A DNA stretch of 64,000 nucleotides, taken from positions 1,075,001 through 1,139,000 of the forward strand of contig JABMCL010003107.1 in the NCBI GenBank assembly GCA_018857735.1. The letters run 5' to 3'. Below, piece by piece: positions 26,001-40,600 of this stretch (its first letter is position 1; each line of letters opens with the position of its first letter). A model generated the notes under the pieces. That model saw nothing but the letters and a program-made list of their open reading frames with translations, ran no database searches and was not told the origin of the DNA. Made by a program: the position numbers and the translations under genes. The DNA is from Alviniconcha marisindica. Its lineage: Eukaryota; Mollusca; Gastropoda; Provannidae.

Positions 26001-28949
26001 GTATCTAATGTGCTGAACACAGGCATGTTGCTGCCATAAGTATCTAATGTGCTGAACACAGGCATGTTGCTGCCATAAGTATCTAATGTGCTGAACATGG
26101 GCATGCCACTGCGATAAGTATTTAATGTGCTGAACAGCACCAGGCCGCTGCCACATGTATATAATGTGCTGAACACAGGCAGGCCACGGCCATATGTATC
26201 TAATACACTGAACAGCAGCACATCACTGCCATATGTATTTAATGTGCTGAACACGGGCAGACTGCGGTGTGTAGGTACCTCGTTGGAGGAGAATTGGTGG
26301 GCCAGCTGGATGGCTGCCTTGGGGATGGCATTGTTATGTGCAGACATGGCGTTGAACCCCTTTGTTGATGTAGCCCAGCTGGGGAATGTGGTCCAGCAGG
26401 GATTGCTGTGTTGAGCACAGGCACACCAGTGCTGTTGTCACCGTCTCTAATGTCTCTCCCTGGAGAAAAAGAAAGCGTCTCTCCAAGTGATGCCGATACA
26501 GAGAATGGCACTTTTCAACAACAACAATAACACAAGAAGAAGAAAACTGATGCTGAAAATAATATAGCAGAACCTCAGGACAAAGTGGAGTAGGACACCA
26601 TTAAAATGACAACTGGAGTCCCATAGCTGCCAAGAAGGTATCAAAACTGCATCTTCTTAACAAATTCTTAAACTGAAAATACAGTACAAGCAAATGACTT
26701 CACCTTAAGCAGATTTTCATCTTAAAGGGTGCGTCTCACTAGAATTCCACTGTTTTTTCCCCCCCAAATTCCACTGCAATGTGCAAATAAATGCTGAAAA
26801 TGATATCATATGACCAAGCTGATTTCAAGAGGCAGAACATGGCCTGAATCAACCACAGTGACGCTCTGCTTGACCCATTCCACAATAAAGACAAAGAGTG
26901 CATGCCCCATGCCAACAACAGTGACAACGCCCCTGGCCCATTCTACAATGAGGATTTCAAGAGGGTGTCAACCGTCCTCTAGCTTGCACTCACGTCCGGG
27001 CTGGTCATACTGGCCAGCTGGCACCACTTCTCCAACAGCTCCGTCAGGAACTCTTTGGGTCGCCGCAGCACCCAGCCGGGGTTGGTGATGAAGAGTCGCA
27101 GGAAGACCCCACCCACAGTCAGCTCCCCTTGGACGTCCGAGTACACCACCGAGAAGTCCTCCTTGAACGACCACTTGGCTTCTGTGTTCTCCCGCTGGAA
27201 CTGGAAGTGGCTGAAGCACAACCAAAGAATTCTGGGTCAAGCGGATAAAAACTATGGGGGAAAAAAAAAGCAATAACAAAAAAAAGCAATGCAGCTTCAG
27301 GGTTTTCAACATCTCTGCCCATGGACTTTGGAATACCTTCCTTCAGACACAGCGAGAATCTGAATGCTTCCTTAGCTTTTTTCTCACAGACAACTCAAAA
27401 CTCGATCATTGATTGCATCATCATCCACCTCTCTCTTTGCTTTTTTTTTTAAAACAAATTTTTTCTTGTTCTTTTTGACTTTTTCTCTTCAAATCTAGGT
27501 AGCTGTGATTGTCACATATAATTATGGCACTGTCTAAATTTGTTAGCTTATGGTTTGTTCTAACTTCTATTCCTTCTCTTTCTTTCTTTCTTTGCACTGT
27601 GTGAGTGCTTTTGTCATTCGGCAAAAAGACTGCCCCAGTATGCACCACAAGTGTGGCTTTTTCATGTATTTTTGGAGCTCTGCACATTGACAATCATCAA
27701 CATTTCTCTACTTCTTGTTTTCTCCCATGGCCACTCATAACCACCCATGTGAATTCTATGGGCCTGGATGACTCACAAAGGCCTGCACAACAGTTACATA
27801 CGGATACATTTTTCTGCCCAAAAATCTAAAACTGGAAACAAAAGTCTGGGAAATAAATAGTCCTGATGCAAGTAATAATGTCACATAAAAACTTTTTGTT
27901 ATTGTTTTAGAAACTTACAAAATTACAGCTTTCCTATTACATTCTAAGCTTTATTAAAATTCTTCATGCACAACTATGCATGTCAGTTGTTTCCTTTGCA
28001 ATCATCTCGGTAGCAAAGAGCAATGGAAGTTTCTATGCTGAGTTCCAAGCCCCGCCTCTTTCATCTGACCACCAGGTGGCACTGTGCTAGCTGGTGACAC
28101 GCATAGTGATTGGAGTCTAATTCAGCCGTCAAATGACTGCAACTCGTCTCTTTAATGACAGGTGATATCTCTAATCATCACTAAATGTAAGCTTTAACAT
28201 AGTTTGAGAGTTTCATTCCAAGTTAACCAATCTGTTTGCGGTATTGTCGTGTTTATTTGTGTTTGTAGCATGGCAAGGACTGGCTGTTATATAGGTCCAA
28301 ATGAACCTAATGCTACTATCCTTGAGTATTAAAGTTTCTGAGTTCAAGTTTTTCATTCCATTGCTTGCTTTAGCCTGTATGGAAAACATAGCAGCTTCTC
28401 TTCGGGTTGTTCGTGCCATTAATTGTGATGCTCTGATTGGCTGAGGTTTTAAGGACCCCTTGCAGACAGCCGGAATAATTTCTGAGCAAAACCTGCCTTA
28501 ATCAGAAACAAGGCAAAGAACTGGGTAAAGGTCTTCCACCAACTCACCTTTGTCTGAGCTTTTTGACAGTATCACAGACTTTCTCTCTGGCATCGTCATT
28601 CCAGATCAGTTCTGGATTCTCGTGGGAACCTGAAACAATTCAAAACAAACACTGCCATGATTCAGACAACCACGCACAACAAAAACTTGAACTGAAACAG
28701 CAAAATAACTCTTTGATCCAGGAGTGATTCCTTGCTCCTTTTGAGGAGTAAACAGGAGATACCTAATCACTGGCAGGCTACCATCCACAGGAGATCCTGC
28801 AATAATATACTACAGCATCACTTCAGTTGTGATAGTGATGCCCCTGTCTTGACTGAATACATGCAGGACACCATGCACTTACTACACTTCAGTGTTTCTG
28901 TATCTCCACACACACGCACACATCACAACATACACACACACATACACAC

Positions 28950-29026
<77 letters not shown>

Positions 29027-31511
29027 ACACACACACACACACATGCACATCAGTGCGCACACAGAGGATTTTAGCTCATTTTAAAATGGTATCTAAAAAC
29101 TCAGAAAATCCTATGCACAATCTGACCTATCTCTCAAATACCGCCTTTGAAACAGTCCCAATGTTAATAATAACAATAATAAATTTGATTTATAATGCTC
29201 CTGTCCCAGTTCTAAAAATGAGCTCCAAGCACAGTACAGCATCATATCAGACTCAAAATACATAGCTACGAAATACATGCATTAAAAAGAAGAAGAAAGT
29301 TGATCACACACACCAATAAACACAGCGCACACAAATGTGCACATAAAAAGCAGCACACACATACACACACCCACGCATGCACACACTCATACATGCATGC
29401 ACACACACACTCACATACACAGCACACACTCACACACATATGCACACAAACAACACATACTCACACACACACACACAAACATGCACACACAGCAAACACG
29501 CATGCACACACACACACACACAAACATGCACACACAACAAACACGCATGCACACACACACACACACACACACACACCCACGCTGGGCACTGACCCTCAAA
29601 CATATGCACGCTGGCCTCAGCGGAGTCCCTCATGGCGTCCATGAAGATGCTGGGGAGGAACTTGGTGAGGATGATGCGCACCTTGGGCCCTACCAGCTTG
29701 TCCGCCAGCATCTTGGCCAGCAGCTCTGCCGTCTTCTCGCGCACCGAAGGGTTTGTCGCGTTGCAGAACAAGTCCAGCAGGTAGATCAGTGCTCCTGGAG
29801 AAAACCAGATGCCAAAAAGGACTCAGTGTTTTAAGCAACAACAACAAAATGTCTCCCTTTCTTCACTGGTCTTGAGTTCTAGCTGCCTTCAAATGGGTCT
29901 AGACTGCAACAGTGATCACAATACAGTCTGCACACCAGATAGGTTACCTAGCAGGTGGATTTCAGGGTCCCATTAACCACACTGGTTTATTTCAGCATGA
30001 GTAAGTAAACTGGCGTTTTATGCCCAGTCAACCAGTGCGGTTATGTCAGGGCAATATTTCAGCATGAGCGTACCAGAGAAAACACAGGTATACAACATTC
30101 AGGGTCCCGTCAATCACACAGGTTTATTTCAGCATAAGTGTACCAGAGAAAATACAGGTCTACAACATTCAGGGTCCTGTCAACAACACAGGTTTATTTC
30201 AGCATGAGCGTACCAGAGAAAACACAGGTATACAACATTCAGGGTCCTGTCAATCACACAGGTTTATTTCAGCATGAGCGTACCAGAGAAAATACAGGTC
30301 TACAACATTCAGGGTCCTGTCAACAACACAGGTTTATTTCAGCATGAGCATACCCGAGAAAATACAGGTCTACAACATTCAGGGTCCCGTCAATCACACA
30401 GGTTTATTTCAGCATGAGCATACCTGAGAAAATACAGGTCTACAACATTCAGGGTCCTGTCAACAACACAGGTTTATTTCAGCATGAGCATACCCGAGAA
30501 AATACAGGTCTACAACATTCAGGGTCCCTGTCAATCACACAGGTTTATTTCAGCATGAGCATACCCGAAAAAATACAGTCTACAATAAACGTGGTTCAGA
30601 AACCCATTCGCCAGGAAAGTGGACGCACCTTTGACGAGAGCCTCCTTGACGATCTTGGTGTTGGACATGAGCGCAAACAGAGTCTCCAGCGTCAGCAGTT
30701 GACCTGCCACACACAAGGGATTTTCAAACAAAGCTGTGTCAGGCATTCTGCTGCCCAGGCGCACCACAAAGGAAAATGCATTTCTGTAAAAACACTCAGT
30801 CAGTCATTCTGTACAACTCTCATCTACCCATCATCAGAAAGGAAGTCATACCTCTGTAAACACTCTAAACTGTGCATCATCACAAGCTCTCCCCCCCCCC
30901 CCCCCCCCCCCAGCACATACACACACACACACACTCTTCCACAAATACACTAAATAGTCCCTCGTCACAAAAGAAATATATGTTACTTCCATAAATATTC
31001 TCAACTGTCCAAGCAAATCACCTTTCCGTAAATGTGCTGAGTTGTACAGATATTCCACTGTACAGTCCCTTGCCTTTACTACCCTCCGATTCACATACAG
31101 TTGGGCTCTATGCTCAGCATAATTTAATTTTTAATTTTTAAACAACCCTGAAAGTATTCAGCTAAGCATACTTGCTAACACACAAGGTAGTTAATTAGCG
31201 CTCGAAATACGTAACACAAGTACAACAACAAAGACCTGAGTCGCCTACGGTAACTCTCACCTGGCATGTGTACTTGCTAACAACACTATGTTAAAAGCAT
31301 AACTGAAATAACTGAGACAAAGTTAAGAAGTGTCAGAAAACAAAGCACTCAAAGTAACCTCTGTTACAAGAGATTATTAACTCTAAACTATAATTAGTAC
31401 ACTCTACAATGAAAACATACTAATTCCAGTTCTCAAAGACGGGAAAAGTGCTGTGGCCATATTACAGCTTTGTTAACAATGCTGATACAGATGGTGTGAA
31501 AGCCACACACA

Positions 31512-31579
<68 letters not shown>

Positions 31580-31589
31580 AAAGTTAATA

Positions 31590-31620
<31 letters not shown>

Positions 31621-34600
31621 AATATTCTTGTGCTTTTCTTTTGTTTTTAAATGCTGGTTACAAGGTGGTTAAAATGCACTGCAATGGTAAGCCCACACAC
31701 TGATGCACTTGGCTGCACAAGGGTTAAATGTACATATATATACCAGGTCAGCCAACCAGTACACCATGTAGCCCAGTAGCCAGAAGGAGATACAAGTATC
31801 ATACACCCACAGTTCCTCCAATACACTCACGCCAGAAACAACACCTCCCATGTTACTTGACTGACAAGTGCAAGGACTGTTCCCATGCCCAGAAATCACT
31901 GCACAGCTGGGGTTTACTGTTGCAAATGTAAGACTGATTTATACTGCTCGCACTCATGAAGGATAGTGTGAGGCTGGTACGGTTTATGCTGCTTGCACAC
32001 ACAAAGGATAGCGTGAGGCTGGTATGGTTTATGCTGCTTGCACTCACAAAGGATAGTGTGAGGCTGGTATGGTTTATAGTGCTTGCACTCATGAAGGAGA
32101 GTGTGAGGCTGGTACGGTTTATGCTGCTTGCACTCACAAAGGATAGTGTGAGGCTGGTACGGTTTATGCTACTTGCACTCACGAAGGATAGTGTGAGGCT
32201 GGTACGGTTTATACTGCTTGCACTCACAAAGGATACTGTGAGGCTGGTACGGTTTATACTGCTTGCACTCACAAAGGATACTGTGAGGCTGGTACGGTTT
32301 ATGCTGCTTGCACTCACAAAGGATAGTGTGAGGCTGGTACGGTTTATGCTACTTGCACTCACGAAGGATAGTGTGAGGCTGGTACGGTTTATACTGCTTG
32401 CACTCACGAAGGATAGTGTGAGGCTGGTACGGTTTATACTGCTTGCACTCACAAAGGATAATGCGAGGCTGGTACGGTTTATACTGCTTGCACTCACAAA
32501 GGATAGTGTGAGGCTGGTACGGTTTATGCTGCTTGCACTCACGAAGGATAGTGTGAGGCTGGTACAATTCATACTGAGTGCAGTGAGTCTGCCCCAAAGC
32601 AGAGAATAGCACAGTATAAAACTAATCATTTAACACTGCTTGTATTCTGTAAAGATAATGTCAGATTTCTATTGTTTGCACTCTGCAAGGATAGTGTGAG
32701 GCTTGTAACATTTATTCTGAAAGGATAATATAAGGCATGTAACATTTATACTGCCTGCATTCTGAAAGGATAGTATAAGGCATGTAATATTTATACTGCC
32801 TGCACTCTGAAAGGATAATATAAGACATGTAACATTTATACTGCCTGCATTCTGAAAGGATAGTATAAGGCATGTAACGTACTGCCTGCATTCTGAAAGG
32901 ATAGCATGAGGCATGTAAAGTTTACACTGCATGCACTCTGAAAGGATAGCATGAGGCATGCAAAGTTTACACTGCCTGCACTCTGAAATGATAGCATGAG
33001 GCATGTAAAGTTTACACTGCCTGCACTCTGAAATGATAGCATGAGGCATGCAAAGTTTACACTGCCTGCACTCTGAAATGATAGCATGAGGCATGTAAAG
33101 TTTACACTGCCTGCACTCTGAAATGATAGCATGAGGCATGTAAAGTTTACACTGCCTGCACTCTGAAAGGACAGTGTGGTGCTTGGAGGTGCGTACAGGA
33201 AGGAAACGCAAACCATATCTGTCAAGAAGCTTCTCAGCAGCTCTTACCTTGGCTGTAAGCTGAAGTGGATTTTTTTAAACAAATCAATAAAACAAAGTTA
33301 AACAAATCAATAAAACAAAGTTAATCACTTGGTTTCTAATGCCCAGTCAACCAAGATGGTTATATCAGGGTGACAATACAAGAAAAGAAAAACAAAACAA
33401 AACACACACACAAAACCAATAGCAACAGCATAAAGTAGTCAACACAAATGCAGCGAAGATCAGAAAACCTTTGAAAAAAACTAGACCAGAGATGAATTCA
33501 GAACCTGAACATTCAACCTGAAGTTGACGATCACTTCTTTATTAAGAGTAATAAGAACCAAGATAATTAAAGCAAACATGACAAGACAAATACTCCACCG
33601 ACTCACACCTAAAAGCCTGAGCCTTTGCCTTACCCAGCGTCACGCCAGCACAGTGAGATTGTTCTGGCCTACAGATAGGCACCATCTAACTGCAGGATGG
33701 AACCTTCCAGTCTGAAGCTGCTGATGTCAAGTGATGAAGCCAAGTGCAGGTCTAAACCCAGTGAATGCAGCTATGTGTGGGACAAGTTCCAAACACAAGT
33801 CCAGCTGAATAAAACCTTTTCAGTTTAGAACTTTTGGACAAATCTGGGTTCAAGTCAAAGAGGTTGGTTGCCTTGCGCCCCTCACCCCAACACCCCCCCC
33901 CCTCCCCCAACACCCCCTTCATCTCCCCCAACACCCCCTTCATCCTGTATCCCTTTCTGAGGGGGCAGCAAGGCAAGTGAATGGAAAAAAAGAAAAAAGA
34001 AGGTAGCCCAGGTACCATCATCAAGCATGATGCACTAAAACGATCTGGCAAAAAAAATGTCAGAAAAGGTGTTGAATGTTACACTCGACTGACTTGGTCA
34101 CGCAGTGGCCAGCAACATGGCATGCCTGTTCATCAATACACACCGATCAGTACACTCTCACAGTTTGTTTTTCCAAACACAACCACAAGAAAGGACAATC
34201 ATCAAACTGTAACGCAGTCAACACAAAATCTAAAATAGGGAAAAACAACCCTGCTTTCAATGTTTTCACTGCATTAATGATAATTTTCATGGAAAAGAAT
34301 TATAACCAAACTGGAAAGAGAACCTGAACAAGAAGAAAAAAAGAGAAGCAAAAAAGAGAGAGCACCAACAATGATTGTGTCTGGACACAAAAAATCCTGC
34401 CACCAACTTCAGACCTGGACCTGAAAATGATTCCATGCAGGCAGATGTGTAAGTCACTATCTGCTTTCTCTCTGTCCTTCCATTTTCCAACACCACAGTG
34501 GGCTACTGTAGATGCAGAAACTAACCCAGCGCTATCACAAAAGCTCTCTTTCAGGCCTGGTATAGGTCAGAATATAGCCTTGCACCACTGCCTGTTGCCA

Positions 34601-37600
34601 GGAATTCTACTTTACTGCAGATGTAGAAATTAAGCCAGCGCAATCACAGAAGCTCTCTTTCAAGCCTGGCATAGGTCAGAACATAGCCTTGGACAACTGC
34701 CTGCTGCCAGGAATTCTACTTTACCAATTTCTGCGTTCCCAGTTCCATCAACTTCATTTTTTCCCAATCCTCTACCCACTTTCATTAGACCTGACTAATG
34801 CAGTTTCCTACATGGGCCTGTGGAATAAAATTGGTTACCCTACTCATTGCCACAAGTGACTGATACAGATTCCCTGTGTTCACAGCCCAGTTGTGTTTGC
34901 TGTTGACTGTGTTGTGTCCAGAATTGTGAGTGACTGTGTTGTGTCCCAGAACTGTGGGTATGTGTGTTGTCAGAACTGTGAGTGAGTGTGTTGTGTCCAG
35001 AACTGTGAGTGAGTGTGTTGTGTCCAGAAGTGTGAGTGAGTGTGCTGTGTCCAGAACTGTGAGTGTGTTGTGTCCAGAACTGTGAGTGAGTGTGTTGTGT
35101 CCAGAACTGTGAGTGAGTGTGTTGTGTCCAGACATGTGAGTGAGTGTGTTGTGTCCAGAACTGTGAGTGAGTGTGCTGTGTCCAGAACTATGAGTGTGTT
35201 GTGTCCAGAACTGTGAGTTGTGTCCAGACCTGTGAGTGAGTGTGTTGTGTCCAGAACTGTGAGTGAGTGTGTTGTGTTCAGAACTGTGGGCGAGTGTGTT
35301 GTGTCCAGAACTGTGGGCGAGTGTGTTGTGTCCAGAACTGTGAGTGAGTGTGTTGTGTCCAGACCTGTGAGTGAGTGTGTTGCGTCCAGACCTGTGAGTG
35401 AGTGTGCTGTCAGAACTGTGGGTAAGTGTGTTGTCAGAAGTGAGTGAGTTGTGTCCAGGCCCGTGAGTGAGTGTGTTGTGTCCAGAACTGTGGGTGAGTG
35501 TGTTGTGTCCAGACATGTGAGTGAGTGTGTTGTGTCCAGAACTGTGAGTGAGTGTGTTGTGTCCAGAATTGTGAGTGAGTGTGTTGTGTCCAGAATTGTG
35601 AATGACTACATGTGTTGTATCCAGAACTATGAGTGACTACATGTGTTGTGTCCAGAACTATGAGTGACTACATGTGTTGTGTCCAGAACTATGAGTGACT
35701 ACATGTGTTGTTCCAGAACTATGAGTGACTACATGTGTTGTTCCAGAATATGAGTGACTACATGTGTTGTGTCCAGAACTATGAGTGACTACATGTGTTG
35801 TGTCCAGAACTTGATGACTCATGTGTTGTGTCCAGAACTATGAGTGACTACATGTGTTGTGTCCAGAACTATGAGTGACTACATGTGTTGTGTCCAGAAC
35901 TATGAGTGACTACATGTGTTGTATCCAGAACTATGAGTGACTACATGTGTTGTGTCCAGAACTATGAGTGACTACATGTGTTGTGTCCAGAACTATGAGT
36001 GACTACATGTGTTGTGTCCAGAACTATGAGTGACTACATGTGTTGTGTCCAGAACTATGAGTGACTACATGTGTTGTGTCCAGAACTTGAGTGACTACAT
36101 GTGTTGTCAACTGTATACTTTACTACGTGTTGTGTCCAGAACTTGAGTGACTACATGTGTTGTGTCCAGAACTTGAGTACTACATTCTGTTGTGTCCAGA
36201 CCTTGAGTGACTACAGTTGTGCCAAATATCAACTACAGTAATTGTTTCCAGCACTCTAGTTATAATCTGGCGCCTTGTGTTTCCCCCTGAGATAACCCCC
36301 TGCAGTTGACTGGCACTAAATATCAACTATCAGTCAATCTGTTTCCAGCCCTCTTTAAGTTGACTGGGCACTAAATATCAACTATCAGTCAATCTGTTTC
36401 CTGCCCTCTATAAGTTGACTGGGCACTAAATATCAACTATCAGTCAATCTGTTTCCAGCCCTCTTTAAGTTGACTGGGCACTAAATATCAACTATCAGTC
36501 AATCTGTTTCCAGCCCTCTATTATAAGTTGACTGGGCACTAAATATCAACTATCAGTCAATCTGTTTCCTGCCCTCTATTAAGTTGACTGGGCACTAAAT
36601 ATCAACTATCAGTCAATCTGTTTCCGCCCTCTATAAGTTGACTGGGCACTAAATATCAACATATCAGTCAATCTGTTTCCGCCCTCTATAAGTTGACTGG
36701 GCACTAAATATCAACATCAGTCAATCTGTTTCCTGCCCTCTATAAGTTGACTGGGCACTAAATATCAACTATCAGTCAATCTGTTTCCTGCCCTCTATAA
36801 GTTGACTGGGCACTAAATATCAACTATCAGTCAATCTGTTTCCAGCCCTCTATTATAAGTTGACTGGGCACTAAATATCAACTATCAGTCAATCTGTTTC
36901 CTGCCCTCTATAAGTTGACTGGGCACTAAATATCAACATCAGTCAATCTGTTTCCTGCCCTCTTATAAGTTGACTGGGCACTAAATATCAACATCAATTG
37001 TTTCCTGCCCTCTATAAGTTGACTGGGCACTAAATATCAACTATCAGTCAATCTGTTTCCTGCCCTCTATAAGTTGACTGGGCACTAAATATCAACTATC
37101 AGTCAATCTGTTTCCTGCCCTCTATAAGTTGACTGGGCACTAAATATCAACTATCAGTCAATCTGTTTCCAGCCCTCTATTATAAGTTGACTGGGCACTA
37201 AATATCAACTATCAGTCAATCTGTTTCCAGCCCTCTATTATAAGTTGACTGGGCACTAAATATCAACAGTCAATTTGTTTCCTGCCCTCTATAAGTTGAC
37301 TGGGCACTAAATATCAACAATCAGTCAATCTGTTTCCTGCCCTCTATAAGTTGACTGGACACTAAATATCAACAATCAATCTGTTTCCTGCCCTCTATAA
37401 GTTGACTGGGCACTAAATATCAACAATCAGTCAATCTGTTTCCTGCCCTCTATAAGTTGACTGGGCACTAAATATCAACAATCAGTCAATCTGTTTCCTG
37501 CCCTCTATAAGTTGACTGGGCTCTAAATATCAACAATCAGTCAATCTGTTTCCAGCCCTCTATGACTGGGCACTAAATATTAACAATCAGTCAATCTGTT

Positions 37601-40600
37601 TACAGCCCTCTGACACCTGGCACGGAATAATGAGCACAAGCAAGACAGATAAGATTAAACTGCAAGTATCAATGAACACAAGTAGGAGAAGACAAGGCAA
37701 GCAAGACAATGCGCAACCATGGACTGATATAGATAACTGGTTCTTAAATCCAACTCAATTTGGGCAATCACTGGAAGATTATTTTTTTAAAGCCCACCTC
37801 ACATAATAGAGAAAAGGGTCAAATATCCAAAGAAGCAAAAAAAGAAAGAAAACAAAAGCGCCCCCCCCCCCCCCCCCCAATCCCAAAGGGGAGAAAAAAG
37901 TCCCTCAAGGGTCAATGTGCCCAGTGGTGACTTCTGCTCTTATTAGTGACTACAGTGTGTGTTATAATGCTCTTGTTGTGGTAAATGGAGGGTGGGTAGT
38001 TAGCAGCTACAACAACAACAACAAAGCAGCTAATTACTGTTCTAGAGGCAGATGGAAAGGCCACTACTGTTTTTCTTTTCCTACCAATATAATTACGTGA
38101 ATTTTGGCAATAACTAGAAAAATAGAGGCTGCGCAGCTCTTGTTATTGTTACAAGCATTTTCTTTGTTAAATAACGGGTAAAGTGTAGAGTGTGCAGCTC
38201 TTCACAGATGCTAAATTTATGAACTGAAATGTGATGAGTGACAGCAAAAGTGGAAAACTACGCGATGTACTCGCAGGTGGCAGATGTGAAACTAGAAAAC
38301 CATGCGGTGTACTACTTCTTTCAGTGGTGTGCATAAACGCTAGTCAGCAAGAAATAGCATGCCACCCCTTTAGTCTGTAATCTACAAACGTGCAGTCCAA
38401 AAGTGCCTCCTGGCATACTTACACTGCCGGACACTGTAGAGGGCAAAGAGGAGGTATCCCAGCACCTCGGCAGCAGCAATGTCCTTGACACATTCTTGGT
38501 TGACAGTCACGCAGTTCAGCACCTGCGCAGACAATGAACACATGCCTCGTTTTGCAGATGTTTTGCATGTATCTTAGCAGCCTCTTAAACTTAAAGGGGA
38601 ACCGAACTAGAGATGCAAGTGGGCTGACAATATGCTTCATTTAGTTGTTCCATTCAAATTTATGCAAATGACATGTTTTTCTCCATCAGATGTGAGCTCC
38701 ACTGGGTGCAGCCATGCAGGTTTGCTCTTTACCCATGACAAGCAAAAAAGGGTTGGCTTGTGGAGTACTTGGCACTTTGCCACACGTTCTGGCTCAGTTT
38801 ATGACGTCACTGACACAAACTGCCGGCCCCAGTATGGCAGCACATCATGGTTACGTTTTGGCAACTTTCAAACACTGATTTTTTAACAAACAGGACCAGA
38901 AACCAAGTTAAAAGCTGCTGTATGTATCTCGTTTCTTCCTCCACCCCTATCAGCAGAGTCCGAGATGCGTCTTCTGTTCAATCCCCCTTTAAGAAGAGCT
39001 CCCTTTGGATGAAGTTCTGCTTCACGTGTCAGCTTCTGTGAGACTGGCCTCAGGTCGCATGTGCAGATCATTCACTCTCAATCTAACAGGGGTGCGGGCA
39101 GATGCACCCTTTGACAGGGGCAAGTGAGTGACGTAAAGCACTCAGATGTCATGTCATTTGACAAAATATTTATTGTCTCCTCCCACAACTACCATTTAAA
39201 CCATGCATTGAACGTATGTGGAGGTTAGTGATTTAGGTCAGTGCTCTGTTGTTGTTGTTGTTTTTCACATTTCTCAGCAGGCACGTGTTTACATGACAGG
39301 TGTACGTGGTGTCACTTCTGATGACCTACAGACGTGTGAGACACGCCCAGAGGCAAGGCAGCCCCATCCTCACTTCATAAGCTCAAAACTGATTCAGCAG
39401 CACAGACAGACGATGCAGACTTTACAGGTTCAGCTCAGCCCAGCATGCTATTAACAAGGCAGTTCACTAATGGACTCCAAATGAACGAAACTGTGCATTA
39501 AACTTTCGTGGTCTGATTCGTTCTCCAAAGGCAGATTTCCATTATAAAGAAGTGGTCTTGATGCCCATACAAAGATGCAGCTTTGATGCCCATACAAAGA
39601 AATGGGTTTAATGCCCATACAAAGAAGTGGTTTTGATGCCCATACAAAGAAGTGGTTTTGATGCCCATACAAAGAAGTGGTTTTGATGCACATATAAAAG
39701 TGGTTTTGAAGCCTACACAAAGAAGCAGTTTTGACGCCCATACAAAAAGGTGGTTTTGATGGTCATACAAAGAAGTGGTTGTGATGCCCATACAAAGAAG
39801 TGGTTTTAATGCCTATACAAAGAAGTGGTTTGAACACCCATACGAAGAAGTGGTTTTAATGCCCATACCAAGTGGTTCTGATGCCCATACGAGTGGTTTT
39901 AATCCCAGGCCCAGCTACTGTGATTTGAGGGAGTTCCATCTACTACACATTACCATTATTGTTATTATAGATTGCTTTTGTACTTTTGTACAGTGTTCTT
40001 CTCCACTGTCAAGCAGAGTTGCTGCACTTCACATTAAAAATTTAATTTATGCACATAAATTTTTGTATGCATGCTGGGTTATTTCAGTGCTTCCATAATC
40101 CACCGGACTGTGACATGGACCGCAGGATCTTTAATGTGTATGTGATCTTTTTGCTTCCGTATACACACAGGGGAACTCTGTTTGTTTGTTTTTGCCAGGA
40201 CATCATTGTGGAGCTTTTATTTATACAGCATGCATTCTGGGGGGCCTCAGCTTAAAGTCATTTGCAAAATACATCTGTAGTGTCTGCAGACACTTTGACT
40301 GTAAAGAGTCAAAGGTGTGAAATCAGTTTCAGATTCACAAAGCTTTATGTATAAACTTTGACTCAGCTTAACACTGCGTCAAATCTCTTTGACTGCCAGG
40401 CAGAAAGACAAACACACTAAACCCAAAGACAACACAAGCTGAACAAACAACAAATGAAACAAACACACAAAATAAAACAAGAACAAAAACACATGAGAGA
40501 CAAATGCAAATAAAAAGAAACAAGTGAGCTGAACAATTCAACAAACAACAACATAAGGAACAAACTTCACAGTTAAAAGAACTCAGTCTGAAGTCACCTT

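Larger units (their letters stand above)
30704..31930 (-). other. DNAJC13 intron w21-w22, right-hand part
   Basis: Non-coding. Contains a poly-C run (about 30891-30912), a family A copy (31187-31270) and an AC microsatellite (31504-31620). Confidence 0.6.
33186..34870 (-). other. DNAJC13 intron w21-w22, middle part
   Basis: Non-coding, with a family B copy (33323-33375), a CCCCCAACACCCC-rich patch (33880-33960) and a two-copy duplication at 34510-34730. Confidence 0.6.

Noticed and set aside
25437..26347. Frames of 204-239 codons around 25.4-26.3 kb
   Set aside because: Minisatellite sequence running into the real exon w26; only the exon part is coding.
31853..32629. Open frames of 217 and 258 codons on opposite strands
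   Set aside because: A 45-bp satellite with no stop in the unit; both strands open equally.
34785..35516. Minus-strand frame of 243 codons, His/Ser/Thr-rich
   Set aside because: A 27-bp satellite, divisible by three.
36290..37612. CRISPR-like regular repeats
   Set aside because: Units are tandem with no unique spacers, in an intron-rich animal gene.
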